Positions 55,143-64,000 of a stretch of 64,000 nucleotides of DNA are shown here, one piece after another; the first letter of the stretch is position 1, and the number at the start of each line of letters is the position of its first letter. Source of the DNA: Oleiphilus messinensis (lineage in GTDB: Bacteria > Pseudomonadota > Gammaproteobacteria > Pseudomonadales > Oleiphilaceae); contig NZ_CP021425.1 in assembly GCF_002162375.1 (NCBI RefSeq), positions 3,985,001-4,049,000 of the forward strand, given 5' to 3'. The translations under genes and the position numbers were made by a program. Under the pieces are notes generated by a model. The model worked only from the letters and a program-made list of their open reading frames with translations, had not been told where the DNA came from and made no database searches.

Positions 55143-57383
55143 CTACGCGGCCCGGTCACCTTCGTTTTTGATCACTTTGTAGTCATCCTTACGAACACCT
55201 GCTAACTTGATCAAACCACTGATGTCCAGAATCAATGCAACCGTACCGTCCCCCAAAATGGTCGCACCGGAAACGCCTTCCACCCGCTTGTAATTTTCTT
55301 CTAGGCTTTTAATGACGACCTGTTGCTGGGCCAGTAAATCATCGACCACAAGCGCGACCTTCATGTTATCCCCTTCTACCACCACGAGCAGAGAGTCTTC
55401 CAGATTTGTACTATCCGGACGAATATTAAAGATATCGTACAAGCGAATCACGGGCACATATTCGTTTCTCAGACGTAAAACATCACAGCCTCCCGCGACG
55501 CGATGAATCATGGTCATATCGGTTTGAATCGATTCAATAATCGATATCAATGGCAATATGTAAGTGTGTTCACCGCTGCGCACTAACTGGCCATCCAGAA
55601 TCGCTAACGTTAATGGCAAGCGAATGGTAAACGTTGACCCCTCACCGGGTACAGATTCGACTTCAACAGAACCGTTAAGCTCCTGAATATTCCTTCGGAC
55701 GACATCCATTCCGACGCCGCGCCCCGAAATATCGGTGACTTGTTCTGCAGTTGAAAAGCCAGGCTTGAAAACCAGGTCATAAATCTGTTCGTCCGATAAC
55801 TTGTCATTTTCGCCTACCAGACCTTTTTCCACAGCCTTGCGCAGGATACGATCCCGATCCAACCCCTTGCCATCGTCAATAATCTGGATCACGATATTAC
55901 CGCCTTGATGATAGGCATTCAGGATAATCGTTCCGGTTTCCGACTTCCCCGCAGCAATGCGATCCGCTGGCGTTTCGATACCATGATCCAGCGAGTTTCG
56001 AACCAGGTGCACCATTGGGTCACCGATTTTTTCCATTACCGTCTTATCAAGCTCGGTTTGCTCGCCAAGCAACTTCAACTCAATTTTTTTACCCAAGTTT
56101 CGGCTTAAATCATGAACCAGGCGAGGAAAACGGCTGAATGTAAAGCTAATCGGCAACATTCGTATCCGCATGACACTTTCCTGAAGTTCTCGCGTGTTTT
56201 GGCTCAATTGTTCCAAGCCCTCCAGTAATTTGGGCAATTTGTCCATGTCAAAATCCCGGCTCAGCTCTCCGAGCATAGACTGGGTAATGACAAGCTCACC
56301 GACCATATTTATCAGACTATCAATTTTGTCGATTCCAACCCGGATTGAAGATACTTCCGTTTTCGTTTTGTCTGCCTTGCTCTTGTCTGAGGTTTTGTTT
56401 GCAGGCGTTTTTGCCGCGATGGGTGCAGATATTTCAGGCTCAGTAGTTTCCGAGATGGGGACATCTGATGCAGCCTCAGGAACTACGGTTGTCGCCGGAG
56501 TAGCATCGGGAAGCTGGGCTGCAGCTTCGGGTTGATTAAGCTGTCCTTCTCCTTCTCCTTCTCCTTCTCCTTCTCCAGCAAGCATTTCACGCTCTTCCAC
56601 TGTCTCGGTGGATTCACGCGCCACGGTTAACTCGGCATCATCGATAACCCACTCAAATACCTCTTCTATTTGCTCTTGAGTCGCCGATTCCGAGGTAAGT
56701 TTCAACGTCCAGGCCAGATAGCAAAGCTCCGGTTCAATCGCCCCGATTGCAGGAACAGAGGAGACATCAGCGACAACCTCAAGCGCGCCAAATTCTTCGA
56801 GTTCACGGAACATCCGTAAAGGTTCATTACCGGTTTTCAAGATATCCGGATCTGGCTTGAAAAATATTTTCCAGATATCTGGCTGCCCCGATTGTGCTTT
56901 CAGCTCCTCTTCTGCTTTAAGCTCCTCTGAAGCAGCCCCGCCCACCTCATTTCCAGGCGTTTGAGTGATGTCCTGCGGCGCATTAGAAGCTGATGCTCCT
57001 GACAAAATCTTTTCAAATTGAATCTTTAGCTCATCGGCTTCATCATTCTGATCAGAATCTCCACTTTGTAGGGCCTGGATCATCCTACGGACACAATCAA
57101 CGGATTGCAGGAACAAATCCACATGCTCCTGAAGCAAAGGCCGGTCACCCGACCGAATTTGATCCAGCAGTGTTTCCAATACGTGAGTAAACTCAGCAAC
57201 CGCAGAGAATCCGAAAGTTCCAGCTCCACCTTTGATTGAGTGCGCAGCTCGGAATATTTCGTTTATCGTTTCATCATCGTAGGATTGAAGATCAATATCG
57301 AGAAGTGCGGACTCCATAACATCCAACCCTTCCAGGCTTTCTTCAAAAAAAACTTGATGGAATTGACTTAGATCTATTCCCAT
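55143..57383 (-). CDS. cheA: Chemotaxis histidine kinase CheA (second system)
   Basis: A 746-residue CheA paralogue. It has an Hpt domain (His48 in FRAAHSIKGGAGTFGF), a P2-like domain at about 175-260 (IFFKPDPDILKTGNEPLRMF ... CYLAWTLKL), a low-complexity linker, dimerisation helices (IDSLINMVGELVITQSMLGE), the ATP domain (HLVRNSLDHGIETP, QIIDDGKGLDRD, ISGRGVGMDVVRRN) and a CheW-like end. The linker holds five Gly-Glu pairs coded by a hexanucleotide repeat. Unlike the main CheA it keeps a P2-like domain and has no acidic repeat motif. GGAGCG precedes the ATG. Confidence 0.95.
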   Translation of the reverse strand: MGIDLSQFHQVFFEESLEGLDVMESALLDIDLQSYDDETINEIFRAAHSIKGGAGTFGFSAVAEFTHVLETLLDQIRSGDRPLLQEHVDLFLQSVDCVRRMIQALQSGDSDQNDEADELKIQFEKILSGASASNAPQDITQTPGNEVGGAASEELKAEEELKAQSGQPDIWKIFFKPDPDILKTGNEPLRMFRELEEFGALEVVADVSSVPAIGAIEPELCYLAWTLKLTSESATQEQIEEVFEWVIDDAELTVARESTETVEEREMLAGEGEGEGEGEGQLNQPEAAAQLPDATPATTVVPEAASDVPISETTEPEISAPIAAKTPANKTSDKSKADKTKTEVSSIRVGIDKIDSLINMVGELVITQSMLGELSRDFDMDKLPKLLEGLEQLSQNTRELQESVMRIRMLPISFTFSRFPRLVHDLSRNLGKKIELKLLGEQTELDKTVMEKIGDPMVHLVRNSLDHGIETPADRIAAGKSETGTIILNAYHQGGNIVIQIIDDGKGLDRDRILRKAVEKGLVGENDKLSDEQIYDLVFKPGFSTAEQVTDISGRGVGMDVVRRNIQELNGSVEVESVPGEGSTFTIRLPLTLAILDGQLVRSGEHTYILPLISIIESIQTDMTMIHRVAGGCDVLRLRNEYVPVIRLYDIFNIRPDSTNLEDSLLVVVEGDNMKVALVVDDLLAQQQVVIKSLEENYKRVEGVSGATILGDGTVALILDISGLIKLAGVRKDDYKVIKNEGDRAA
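56545..56576 (-). repeat. Hexanucleotide repeat inside the second cheA
   Basis: Five perfect copies of CCTTCT on the plus strand (56545-56574), plus two bases, encode alternating Glu and Gly in the CheA linker. Loss or gain of a unit changes linker length without a frameshift. Confidence 0.92.
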
Positions 57384-57493
57384 GATTTCGCTCCGGTTGG
57401 CAGTTTCCCTCAGGATGGATCATCGACTATTTAGACTTTAGCGTAAGACAGATCTTGGCTGACGCATCCTTACTATTTGCGCTCGATTTTTAT

Positions 57494-57853
57494 TCAAAGG
57501 ACTTTTTTGATCGTTGCCAACAATTGATCCGGATTGAAAGGCTTAACCAGCCAACCGGTTGCACCCGCCTGCTTGCCTTCCATTTTTTTATCTCCGGCCG
57601 ATTCGGTTGTCAGCATCAGAATCGGTGTAAACTTGTAACTTGGCAAGCCGCGAAGCTCTTTAACCAGCGCAATGCCATCCATCACCGGCATGTTGACATC
57701 CGACAGGACAAGATCAACTTGTTGCTTTTTGGCCAGATCCAGCGCCTGCTGGCCATCGGAAGCCTCGACAACCTCATATCCAGCACCTTTCAAGGTGAAT
57801 GACACCATTTGTCTCATGGATGCCGAGTCATCAACCGCCAATATTTTTGTCAT
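57494..57853 (-). CDS. cheY: CheY-type response regulator (second system)
   Basis: A 119-residue single receiver domain with the acidic pair in ILAVDDSASMRQMV, phosphoacceptor Asp52 in LVLSDVNMPVMDGIAL, Thr in MLTTESAGDKK, and Lys in WLVKPFNPD. It starts the cheA-cheW-cheR-cheD-cheB run and follows a STAS gene after 11 bases. It is distinct from the motor-switch CheY at 34.9 kb, and no second cheZ is present, so another phosphatase or phosphate sink is likely. Confidence 0.93.
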   Translation of the reverse strand: MTKILAVDDSASMRQMVSFTLKGAGYEVVEASDGQQALDLAKKQQVDLVLSDVNMPVMDGIALVKELRGLPSYKFTPILMLTTESAGDKKMEGKQAGATGWLVKPFNPDQLLATIKKVL

Positions 57854-57864
57854 CTGCTATTTCC

Positions 57865-58140
57865 TTAATTTTCAAAGTAGCTTTTTAACCCCAACCGCGT
57901 CACACACTCAATAAACGCCTCAGAAGGTCTCTGCAAAACCACCTGTAGACCCGACTGCTGCATGCTGACGAAAAATGAATACAATATCTGAGCTGCCGCC
58001 GTATCGATGCGTTCCACTTCACTGGCATCAATATCGACAGGGGCTCCGGTTCGGAACAATTCTTCCAACTGGTGGGCAAGTGCCTCAGCACTGGCAATAT
58101 TACAATTATTGACCAGTTTTATATCGCCGTGATTCGCCAT
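57865..58140 (-). CDS. STAS-domain protein at the start of the second Che cluster
   Basis: A 91-residue STAS-like protein (DIDASEVERIDTAAAQILYS). At the partner-switch site it has Asp46-Thr47-Ala in place of Asp-Ser-Ser, so phosphorylation, if any, would use Thr47; MlaB-type STAS proteins show a similar Asp-Thr-Ala-Ala. GGAGG lies four bases before the ATG at 58140; an upstream in-frame extension was rejected as unconserved. The gene lies between fliJ and cheY and may be transcribed with both. Its partner and role are unknown. Confidence 0.83.
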   Translation of the reverse strand: MANHGDIKLVNNCNIASAEALAHQLEELFRTGAPVDIDASEVERIDTAAAQILYSFFVSMQQSGLQVVLQRPSEAFIECVTRLGLKSYFEN

Positions 58141-58337
58141 AGGCCCTCCAACCATGAGGCAGATAAGTCGCGTTATAATCGCAAATTGCGCACGCTTATA
58201 TTCAATAGTAACTCTAGTCGGAAATCGGAAAATTGCGAAAAAATTCGAGGAGAAGAAATTAAGCTTGGATGACTCTCGTAAAATAGGTGGCCATCTGCAT
58301 TGCAAAGCGTTGTCGGCGGGTCAACAACCACCCGGAA

Positions 58338-58781
58338 TCAGAAGCGGTTTCTACGTTGGCTGAATTCATCAATAAGCTTTTGCTCCTGTTTATCCTGCTC
58401 AACTTGTTCCTGCTGTCGACACTTTTCAATATGCTCTTGCATGCCTTTTTTCTTTTCATGGAGTTGCCGCCATGATGCCAGACACGCTGCGACCTGTTTT
58501 TCTGCTTGAGTGATTTGATTTTGTTGCTGGGTCATTGCCTGTCCAAGCTGTGCCATAAAATTTTGCAGATTCAGATAGGACTGGATGTGTAAATTCCCCT
58601 GTTGCTGTTGTTGCAACTGAGTTTGATAATCTTGCATATACTGCTGCAGTTGGCGCTCTTTTTCACGCTCCTGATGCAATAACTGTTGCGCACGTTGCAA
58701 CTGTTTCAATGCCGCCTCTTCTTTGCGAACAGCAAGATCAAGTACGATTTTTAATCGCGTCGAACGCTTTTCCATCCCCAT
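58338..58781 (-). CDS. fliJ: Flagellar export protein FliJ
   Basis: A 147-residue, almost wholly helical, Gln/Glu-rich coiled coil, as in FliJ, which opens the FlhA gate and links it to FliI. The early segment RSTRLKIVLDLAVRKEEAAL is the most conserved part. Sequence is otherwise variable in this family, so identification depends strongly on position after fliI. The start could be the first or third codon (MGM). About 200 bases separate it from the STAS gene. Confidence 0.88.
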   Translation of the reverse strand: MGMEKRSTRLKIVLDLAVRKEEAALKQLQRAQQLLHQEREKERQLQQYMQDYQTQLQQQQQGNLHIQSYLNLQNFMAQLGQAMTQQQNQITQAEKQVAACLASWRQLHEKKKGMQEHIEKCRQQEQVEQDKQEQKLIDEFSQRRNRF

Positions 58782-58827
58782 CGCCCCTTATCTATTCGAT
58801 TTCTGACAGCTTAAATACTTCACTCAA

Positions 58828-60192
58828 TTACTTACGTTGTGCCAGATTGGCTTGCTTGGGCGAAGGTGCTTCCAGAATTTTTTGCAACATTTGAATACTT
58901 TCATCAAATGGAGCGCTTTCCTTGAGCCCCTGTTGCAAGAATCGCTTCATTGCCGGAATACGCTCAATAGCAAAGTCAGTTTCCGGATCACTTCCGGGCA
59001 CATAGGCCCCGACACTAATCAGGTCACGGGATTGTTGGTAACGTGCATAAACCTGTTTAAATCGCTGTGCCAGCCGTAAATGGGTATCACTCACAATGTG
59101 CGGCATGACTCGACTGATGGAAGCTTCTACGTCGATTGCCGGATAATGCCCCTCTTCTGCAAGCCGCCTGGAAAGCACGATGTGACCATCCAATATGGCT
59201 CGGGTCGCATCTGCAATCGGGTCCTGTTGGTCATCCCCTTCAGTGAGCACTGTGTAAAATGCCGTGATGGATCCCCCACCGGGCTTACCGTTTCCAGCTC
59301 GCTCCACCAGTTGGGGGATCTTCGCAAATACCGATGGTGGATATCCCTTGGTTGCGGGAGGCTCTCCTACCGCCAGGGCGATCTCCCTTTGGGCCTGGGC
59401 ATAACGCGTTAAGGAGTCCATCAACAACAGCACATTTTTACCCTGATCACGAAAATATTCTGCCATGCGGGTCGTCAACATCGCCGCTCGCAAACGCATT
59501 AATGCGGAATCATCCGCAGGCGATGCAATCACGACCGACCGGGCCAGCCCTTCTTCTCCCAAAATATCTTCGATGAACTCTTTAACCTCACGACCCCGCT
59601 CACCAATCAGACCGACTACGGTAATATCTGCAGCCGTAAAGCGCGTCATCATACCCAACAGCATACTCTTACCCACACCACTACCGGCAAAAAGCCCAAG
59701 TCGCTGCCCAACCCCGACACTTAACATGCTATTGAGCGCACAGATCCCCACATCCAACGGCTGACGGATTGGCGCGCGCTCAAGAGGATTGATGATGTGT
59801 CCCGTCATCGGGATATGAACTTCTGGCTGAAGTGGCCCCTTACCATCAATCGGCTCTGCAGCACCATTCAACACTCGTCCCAGCAGACTAAACCCAACCG
59901 GAATCTGGCCAGCGCTTGAAAGCGGCGTCACGCGGGCGCCAGGGCGTAATCCATCAATGGCTGTCAATGGCATCAAATACACCCTGTCATCCGCAAAACC
60001 CACAACTTCGGCCTCAACGGCGGCATGATTCTCAACGGAAATCAAACAACGATCGCCCACGACCATCGGACAACCGACGGACTCCAGAGTAAGACCGACC
60101 ATACGTGTCAAACGACCCGAAATTTCTGGCCCAATTGATTCCGGGGTCGATTGTGTGTAGCGGCTTATTCGTTCTGCCAAGGTACTTTGCAT
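58828..60192 (-). CDS. fliI: Flagellum-specific ATPase FliI
   Basis: FliI is the hexameric ATPase of flagellar export, related to the F1 beta subunit. The 454-residue product has the P-loop [36 protein letters not shown], the Walker B segment [20 protein letters not shown], and [15 protein letters not shown]. The ATG at 60192 was chosen because it matches the usual N-terminus and lies 35 bases after the fliH stop; its ribosome site is weak, and in-frame codons extending to 60327 overlap fliH and are not conserved. Confidence 0.94.
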   Translation of the reverse strand: MQSTLAERISRYTQSTPESIGPEISGRLTRMVGLTLESVGCPMVVGDRCLISVENHAAVEAEVVGFADDRVYLMPLTAIDGLRPGARVTPLSSAGQIPVGFSLLGRVLNGAAEPIDGKGPLQPEVHIPMTGHIINPLERAPIRQPLDVGICALNSMLSVGVGQRLGLFAGSGVGKSMLLGMMTRFTAADITVVGLIGERGREVKEFIEDILGEEGLARSVVIASPADDSALMRLRAAMLTTRMAEYFRDQGKNVLLLMDSLTRYAQAQREIALAVGEPPATKGYPPSVFAKIPQLVERAGNGKPGGGSITAFYTVLTEGDDQQDPIADATRAILDGHIVLSRRLAEEGHYPAIDVEASISRVMPHIVSDTHLRLAQRFKQVYARYQQSRDLISVGAYVPGSDPETDFAIERIPAMKRFLQQGLKESAPFDESIQMLQKILEAPSPKQANLAQRK

Positions 60193-60226
60193 GGCGTTTG
60201 CCCAGTGATAGGTTATCGCATTCAGG

Positions 60227-61174
60227 TCAATTTTTATCCGGCTCGTCTGAGCCTTCAACATGAGTCGGTTCTGGTTCTGGTGGTTCTGGTTCTGGATCAA
60301 GAGAAATGGGCTTTTCCACAGCATCAAGCGCTACTTCGGTGTCTAGAAGTTCGCGATGAAAATCAGTGAGCTCCCCCATTGCCTGACTCAGATCACTCAC
60401 CTCTTCGCCGTCAGCCCTCGCCATAGAGCGCTCTAACATGGATTGCACCGCTTTTTGAAAACGTTTTTCAACAGTATAGTTAATCAAACTCTGTGACGTT
60501 TCCACACGACAACCACCGGGGATAATCTCCTCGCTGGCAATCACTTTCGCTTCACCATCCATTTCATTAATGACCTGCGACACAGAATCTATATCCACAG
60601 GATTGAGAAATATCCGGATATTCGCAGAAGTGGAAGGAAGCATGCCAAGTGCCTCCCGGAGAACAGTTCGAATTTGGCGGGAATCCAGCACGAGTTCCCG
60701 CTTGATGACGGCACGAGTTAACGCCATGGTAAGATTTAACAGCGCTTCTTCGATTTCATCATCATGCGCTTTTATCGGATCAAGCAGTTCGCCCAGCAAA
60801 TTTTGCAGCCGTCTCAGGGCCGATTGCATTTCGCCATCAGTTTTAGCAAACGCTTCGGCATGGCCGCTTTCCTGCCCTTTTTGGTACCCTTCCTGCTCAC
60901 CTTTTACACTACCGTCCTGATGTCCCTTTTCAAAACCATTTTGTAAGCCTTGCTGCTCACCCGCTTTATAGCCTTCTTCAAACCCTGCTTCGTATGCATC
61001 CTTATGAATTTGTTCCAAATCGGCAGCGGTCAACGGTTTGACCATTTCTTCTGGTTCCGGTTCGGGTTTTACTGCATTCCCCTGCTCATCCATAGCAGGC
61101 AGTTCCCAACGCTCATAGGCTGTCAATTCTTTGGCAGGAATACGGCTTTTGCCACTGATGGGTTTGTTGGACAT
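60227..61174 (-). CDS. fliH: Flagellar export regulator FliH
   Basis: FliH holds FliI as a heterotrimer and docks it to FliN. The 315-residue product has an acidic N-terminus, a run of small-residue GxxxG spacings ([20 protein letters not shown] and further), a central helical hairpin, and a C-terminal domain with [20 protein letters not shown] and [20 protein letters not shown]. The last 25 residues are rich in alternating Pro and Glu, encoded by a GGTTCT-like repeat on the plus strand. It is longer than E. coli FliH (235). GAGG lies eight bases before the ATG. Confidence 0.93.
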   Translation of the reverse strand: MSNKPISGKSRIPAKELTAYERWELPAMDEQGNAVKPEPEPEEMVKPLTAADLEQIHKDAYEAGFEEGYKAGEQQGLQNGFEKGHQDGSVKGEQEGYQKGQESGHAEAFAKTDGEMQSALRRLQNLLGELLDPIKAHDDEIEEALLNLTMALTRAVIKRELVLDSRQIRTVLREALGMLPSTSANIRIFLNPVDIDSVSQVINEMDGEAKVIASEEIIPGGCRVETSQSLINYTVEKRFQKAVQSMLERSMARADGEEVSDLSQAMGELTDFHRELLDTEVALDAVEKPISLDPEPEPPEPEPTHVEGSDEPDKN

Positions 61175-61233
61175 CGAAACAGCCTCTGTCGACGATCACG
61201 TTGGGGAATAGAAAATCGAATTGCTTACACAAA

Positions 61234-61303
61234 GCTGATGTACTAATGCTGATGTACTAATGCTGATGTACTAAAGCTAATGTACTACAGCTGATGTACT
61301 ACA
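61234..61303. repeat. 14-base tandem repeat between fliG and fliH
   Basis: Five consecutive 14-base units of GCTGATGTACTAAT type start at 61234, 61248, 61262, 61276 and 61290, with one to three differences among them. The last unit covers the fliG stop codon (61299-61301). Because 14 is not a multiple of three, stop codons appear in several frames of the array. Confidence 0.93.
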
Positions 61304-62342
61304 GCATTTCTTCGCCAGCACCACCCAGCGAGATTTCGCCGGCATCCGCAAGTTTGCGGGCAATTGTAAGAATATCTTTTTGTGCAGTCTCGACCTCGCT
61401 GAGTTTTACCGGGCCTTTCGCTTCCAGATCATCACGCAACAATTCGGCAGCTCGTTTCGACATATTTTTGAATATTTTTTCTTTAAGTTCGTCATCTGAG
61501 CCTTTAAGGGCAAGAATCAGAACATCAGAGGAAACCTCTCGAAGCAAGGTCTGAATGCCGCGATCATCAACATCCTTGAGGTTATCAAATACAAACATCA
61601 GGTCTTCAATTTCAGAGCCAAGATCAGCATCAACCTCTTTGATCGACTCCATCATCTCGCCTTCAACGCTGCTGTCCATAAAGTTCATAATATCAGCGGC
61701 CCGCTTGACCCCGCCGATCTTACTGGTTTTCGTTGATGAGCCCCCGGAGAATTGTTTCTCCAAAATGTCATTCAATTCCTGCAATGCCTGAGGTTGAACC
61801 GTTTCCAACGCGGCAACACGCATAATGACATCCAGACGAACCTTTTCATCCAAATTCGACAACACACCTGCAGCTTGATCCGGGTCGAGATAAGAGACTA
61901 CGATGGCCTGAATTTGCGGGTGCTCATAACGAATGATGTCCGCCACCGAGCGGGCTTCCATCCATTTCAAAGTATCCAGGCCGGTTGTGTTACCGCCAAC
62001 CAGAATGCGGTCAATCAAACTCGCCGCTTTTTCTTCGCCCAAAGCCTGGGTCAACATGGCCCGAATATAATCATCCGCGCCGATACCTAACCCGGTTTGC
62101 CCTCCAACCGCTTCAAGAAATTCAAGCGTAACGACTTCAACTTGTTCCTGCTTGATATCACGCAATTGAGACATGGCGGTACCGACTCGCTGCACTTCCT
62201 TGGGCCCCATATGCTTGAGAATCTGTGCTGCATCCGCTTCACCCAGAGACATCAACAGAATTGCAGCGGCTTCCGTACGACTCACTTTTGGCAAATTCTT
62301 TTTGTCTACAGGCGCGGGCGCAGCGGCATTCTCTTCAGCCAT
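61299..62342 (-). CDS. fliG: Flagellar motor switch protein FliG
   Basis: FliG joins the MS ring to the C ring and contacts the stators. The 347-residue protein begins with an Ala/Pro-rich tail, then the FliF-binding domain (RTEAAAILLMSLGEADAAQI), middle domain with the EHPQ motif (IIRYEHPQIQAIVVSYLDPD), and C-terminal torque helix with charged residues (DLMFVFDNLKDVDDRGIQTL). GAGG lies five bases before the ATG. It follows fliF with a 77-base gap. Confidence 0.97.
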   Translation of the reverse strand: MAEENAAAPAPVDKKNLPKVSRTEAAAILLMSLGEADAAQILKHMGPKEVQRVGTAMSQLRDIKQEQVEVVTLEFLEAVGGQTGLGIGADDYIRAMLTQALGEEKAASLIDRILVGGNTTGLDTLKWMEARSVADIIRYEHPQIQAIVVSYLDPDQAAGVLSNLDEKVRLDVIMRVAALETVQPQALQELNDILEKQFSGGSSTKTSKIGGVKRAADIMNFMDSSVEGEMMESIKEVDADLGSEIEDLMFVFDNLKDVDDRGIQTLLREVSSDVLILALKGSDDELKEKIFKNMSKRAAELLRDDLEAKGPVKLSEVETAQKDILTIARKLADAGEISLGGAGEEML

Positions 62343-62419
62343 GATTACCTCAATCCCCCCTCAGCGGGTTAAAAAGCATGTATATGCGGTATTAATCGAA
62401 CGTTACTGGAAAGCCTAGT

Positions 62420-64000
62420 CTATTCATCTGCATTTACCCACTGTCTGATGACCTGCGCGACTCGAGCAGGATCCTCAGCAACCAGACCTTTCAGTGCATT
62501 CAATTGCTTATCATACCCTTCAGACGCCCCGGGTAAAAGGAACTCATCAGTCGCAGATAATGTTACTTTACTCATGGCATCCGTGTCTTCAAGCTCATCC
62601 AGAGTAGCCAATCCTTCTTCATCACCGGCCAGTGCCAGTTCTTTCTCGGCTTCGCCACTTTTCGCCAGACTTTTCAGTGTAGGACGAACCAGCCCAAATA
62701 ACAGTATGACAAACACGAGGAAGGCAATAAAGGGTTTGATCCATTCAAGCACCCAAGCCTGCTGCCAAAGCGGGATTTCTTCAACCGGTACCACTTCTTC
62801 CGGCGCAAACGGCGAATTAATAACGGTTACACTGTCACCTCGGGCAGCAGAATAGCCAACCGCGTTGCGTACCAGAATCGTCAAACGTTCAAGCTCTGCC
62901 GCAGGCCAGGGGACATAGCTTAAGTCCCCCGATTCAGGGTCAATTCTTTTGATGTCATCAACAACAACTGCAACGGTCAAGCGCGCAACTTTACCGGTTT
63001 GATGCCGGGTGTAGCTCACGGAGCGATCAACTTCGTAGTTGCGAGTTGCCTGCTTGCGGATATCCGCCATCTGTGGATTGGCCGCGCCAGGCTGGCCATT
63101 GGCAAGCTCAGGTGCTGTAGCATTTCCCGGGGGCTGATTCGACAATGCGCCTGGAACACCGCCATCAGCACCATTCACGCGCTGCTCATCGACAGTTTGT
63201 TCACTGCGCAGGGCCTGTAAGTCAGGGTTGAAAACCTCCTCCGCCGACTCGATTTCAGTGAAATCAACGTCTGCCGACACTTCCGAGCGGAACCGGCCAG
63301 CCCCGATAATGGGTTCCAGAATACTGACCACTCTGGAATTCAAAACGGATTCCACCTTACGGGAATATTCGAATTCCTTTGCGATTTCCTTGGCTTCGGC
63401 ATCCTCATCGTTTTTGGACAACAGGTTCCCCCGCTGATCAACCACGGTAACATCCTTATCACTCATCTCAGGCACGCTGCTCGCCACCAGGTTGACAATG
63501 GAAGACACATTCTCCTTGGTAAGCTCACGCCCGGCATAAACTTCTACAAAAACAGATGCAGAGGGCTTTCGGACATCCCGAACAAAAACCGATCGTTTCG
63601 GCACAGCCAGATGGACCCGGGCGGTTCTGACATTACGCAAACTTGAAATCGTTCGAGCCAACTCCCCTTCCAGTCCGCGTTTGAAACGAGTGGTTTCCAT
63701 AAACTGACTGGAGCCCAGAGACTGATCCTGATCCATGATCTCATAGCCAATTCCGGTATCCTCTTTAACTCCGGCGGATGCAAGCTTTAATCGCGCGGTG
63801 TAAATATCATCGGTCTCCACCATCAAGATACCGGTTTTCGGCTCGATTTTGTAATTGATACCATTATCATTCAGAAGGGTGGTGATTTCATCAGGGTCAT
63901 AGTTGTGAAGATTCGTCAACAATGGCTGATAATTAGGCTCCTGAGCCCAGAGTACAACGGCCAAACCCAATGCAACACTGGCCGCCAAACCGACCATCAA
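62420..64000 (-). CDS. fliF: Flagellar MS-ring protein FliF, C-terminal part (cut by window edge)
   Basis: FliF forms the membrane-supramembrane ring, the base on which the flagellum is built. About 526 residues are present; only a few tens of N-terminal residues should be missing beyond 64000. The first visible segment, VGLAASVALGLAVVLWAQEP, is membrane span one. The periplasmic ring-building motifs follow (ARTISSLRNVRTARVHLAVP, RDVRKPSASVFVEVYAGREL), then a Gly/Ala/Gln-rich linker, span two at about 435-455 (PFIAFLVFVILLFGLVRPTL), and the FliG-binding tail ending VIRQWVNADE. Confidence 0.96.
   Translation of the reverse strand: MMVGLAASVALGLAVVLWAQEPNYQPLLTNLHNYDPDEITTLLNDNGINYKIEPKTGILMVETDDIYTARLKLASAGVKEDTGIGYEIMDQDQSLGSSQFMETTRFKRGLEGELARTISSLRNVRTARVHLAVPKRSVFVRDVRKPSASVFVEVYAGRELTKENVSSIVNLVASSVPEMSDKDVTVVDQRGNLLSKNDEDAEAKEIAKEFEYSRKVESVLNSRVVSILEPIIGAGRFRSEVSADVDFTEIESAEEVFNPDLQALRSEQTVDEQRVNGADGGVPGALSNQPPGNATAPELANGQPGAANPQMADIRKQATRNYEVDRSVSYTRHQTGKVARLTVAVVVDDIKRIDPESGDLSYVPWPAAELERLTILVRNAVGYSAARGDSVTVINSPFAPEEVVPVEEIPLWQQAWVLEWIKPFIAFLVFVILLFGLVRPTLKSLAKSGEAEKELALAGDEEGLATLDELEDTDAMSKVTLSATDEFLLPGASEGYDKQLNALKGLVAEDPARVAQVIRQWVNADE

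Overview
This window comes from the chromosome of a motile, polar-flagellated gammaproteobacterium, probably a marine member of the Oceanospirillales/Hahellaceae/Oleiphilaceae type. The flagellar order fliF to fliA, then cheYZAB, motCD and the ParA/ParP pair matches Pseudomonas and Vibrio. The HptB-HsbR-HsbA module just before fliK matches pseudomonads. Base composition looks even across the window. I see no insertion sequence, prophage, CRISPR array, rRNA or tRNA. The species is not certain from sequence alone.

Left part (1-25.2 kb, housekeeping, mixed strands). It starts with a truncated purT, a DUF1289 protein, a gamma-carbonic-anhydrase-like protein, two Nudix hydrolases and a YqfO/NIF3-type protein. 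An AT-rich spacer with a cluster of DnaA-box sequences follows, then purL with its terminator. Next are mltF, recX (apparently with no ordinary start codon), a DUF349 protein, a small ComFB protein, a thiolase plus multifunctional beta-oxidation pair with a clear terminator, the periplasmic protease prc, an HTH protein, a DUF1223 protein, rlmA, and a large coiled-coil transmembrane SPOR protein.

Right part (25.2-64 kb, all minus strand, so transcription runs from high to low coordinates). In transcription order: fliF (cut by the window edge), fliG, fliH, fliI, fliJ; then an inserted chemosensory cluster STAS-cheY-cheA-cheW-cheR-cheD-cheB; then hsbA-hsbR-hptB homologues; then fliK, fliL, fliM, fliN, fliO, fliP, fliQ, fliR, flhB, flhA, flhF, fleN, fliA; then the main chemotaxis set cheY, cheZ, cheA, cheB, motC, motD, the ParA-like parC, the CheW-like parP, and a DHH phosphoesterase.

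How they work together: FliF/G/M/N build the MS and C rings; FlhA/B and FliO/P/Q/R with FliH/I/J form the export apparatus; FliK sets hook length; FlhF and FleN set pole position and flagellar number; FliA drives late genes. CheA/CheY/CheZ control motor switching, MotC/MotD supply torque, and ParC/ParP position chemoreceptor arrays at the pole. The HptB-HsbR-HsbA relay probably links two-component input to flagellar and biofilm control through a partner-switching STAS protein.

Most interesting points: the receptor-less second Che cluster between fliJ and hsbA; four repeated acidic motifs in the CheA linker; the SPOR/coiled-coil membrane protein beside the array-partitioning genes, a possible polar anchor; a likely ATT start for recX; a DnaA-box cluster by purL; a terminator-like hairpin in the hsbA leader; and several short tandem repeats in spacers and coding linkers.
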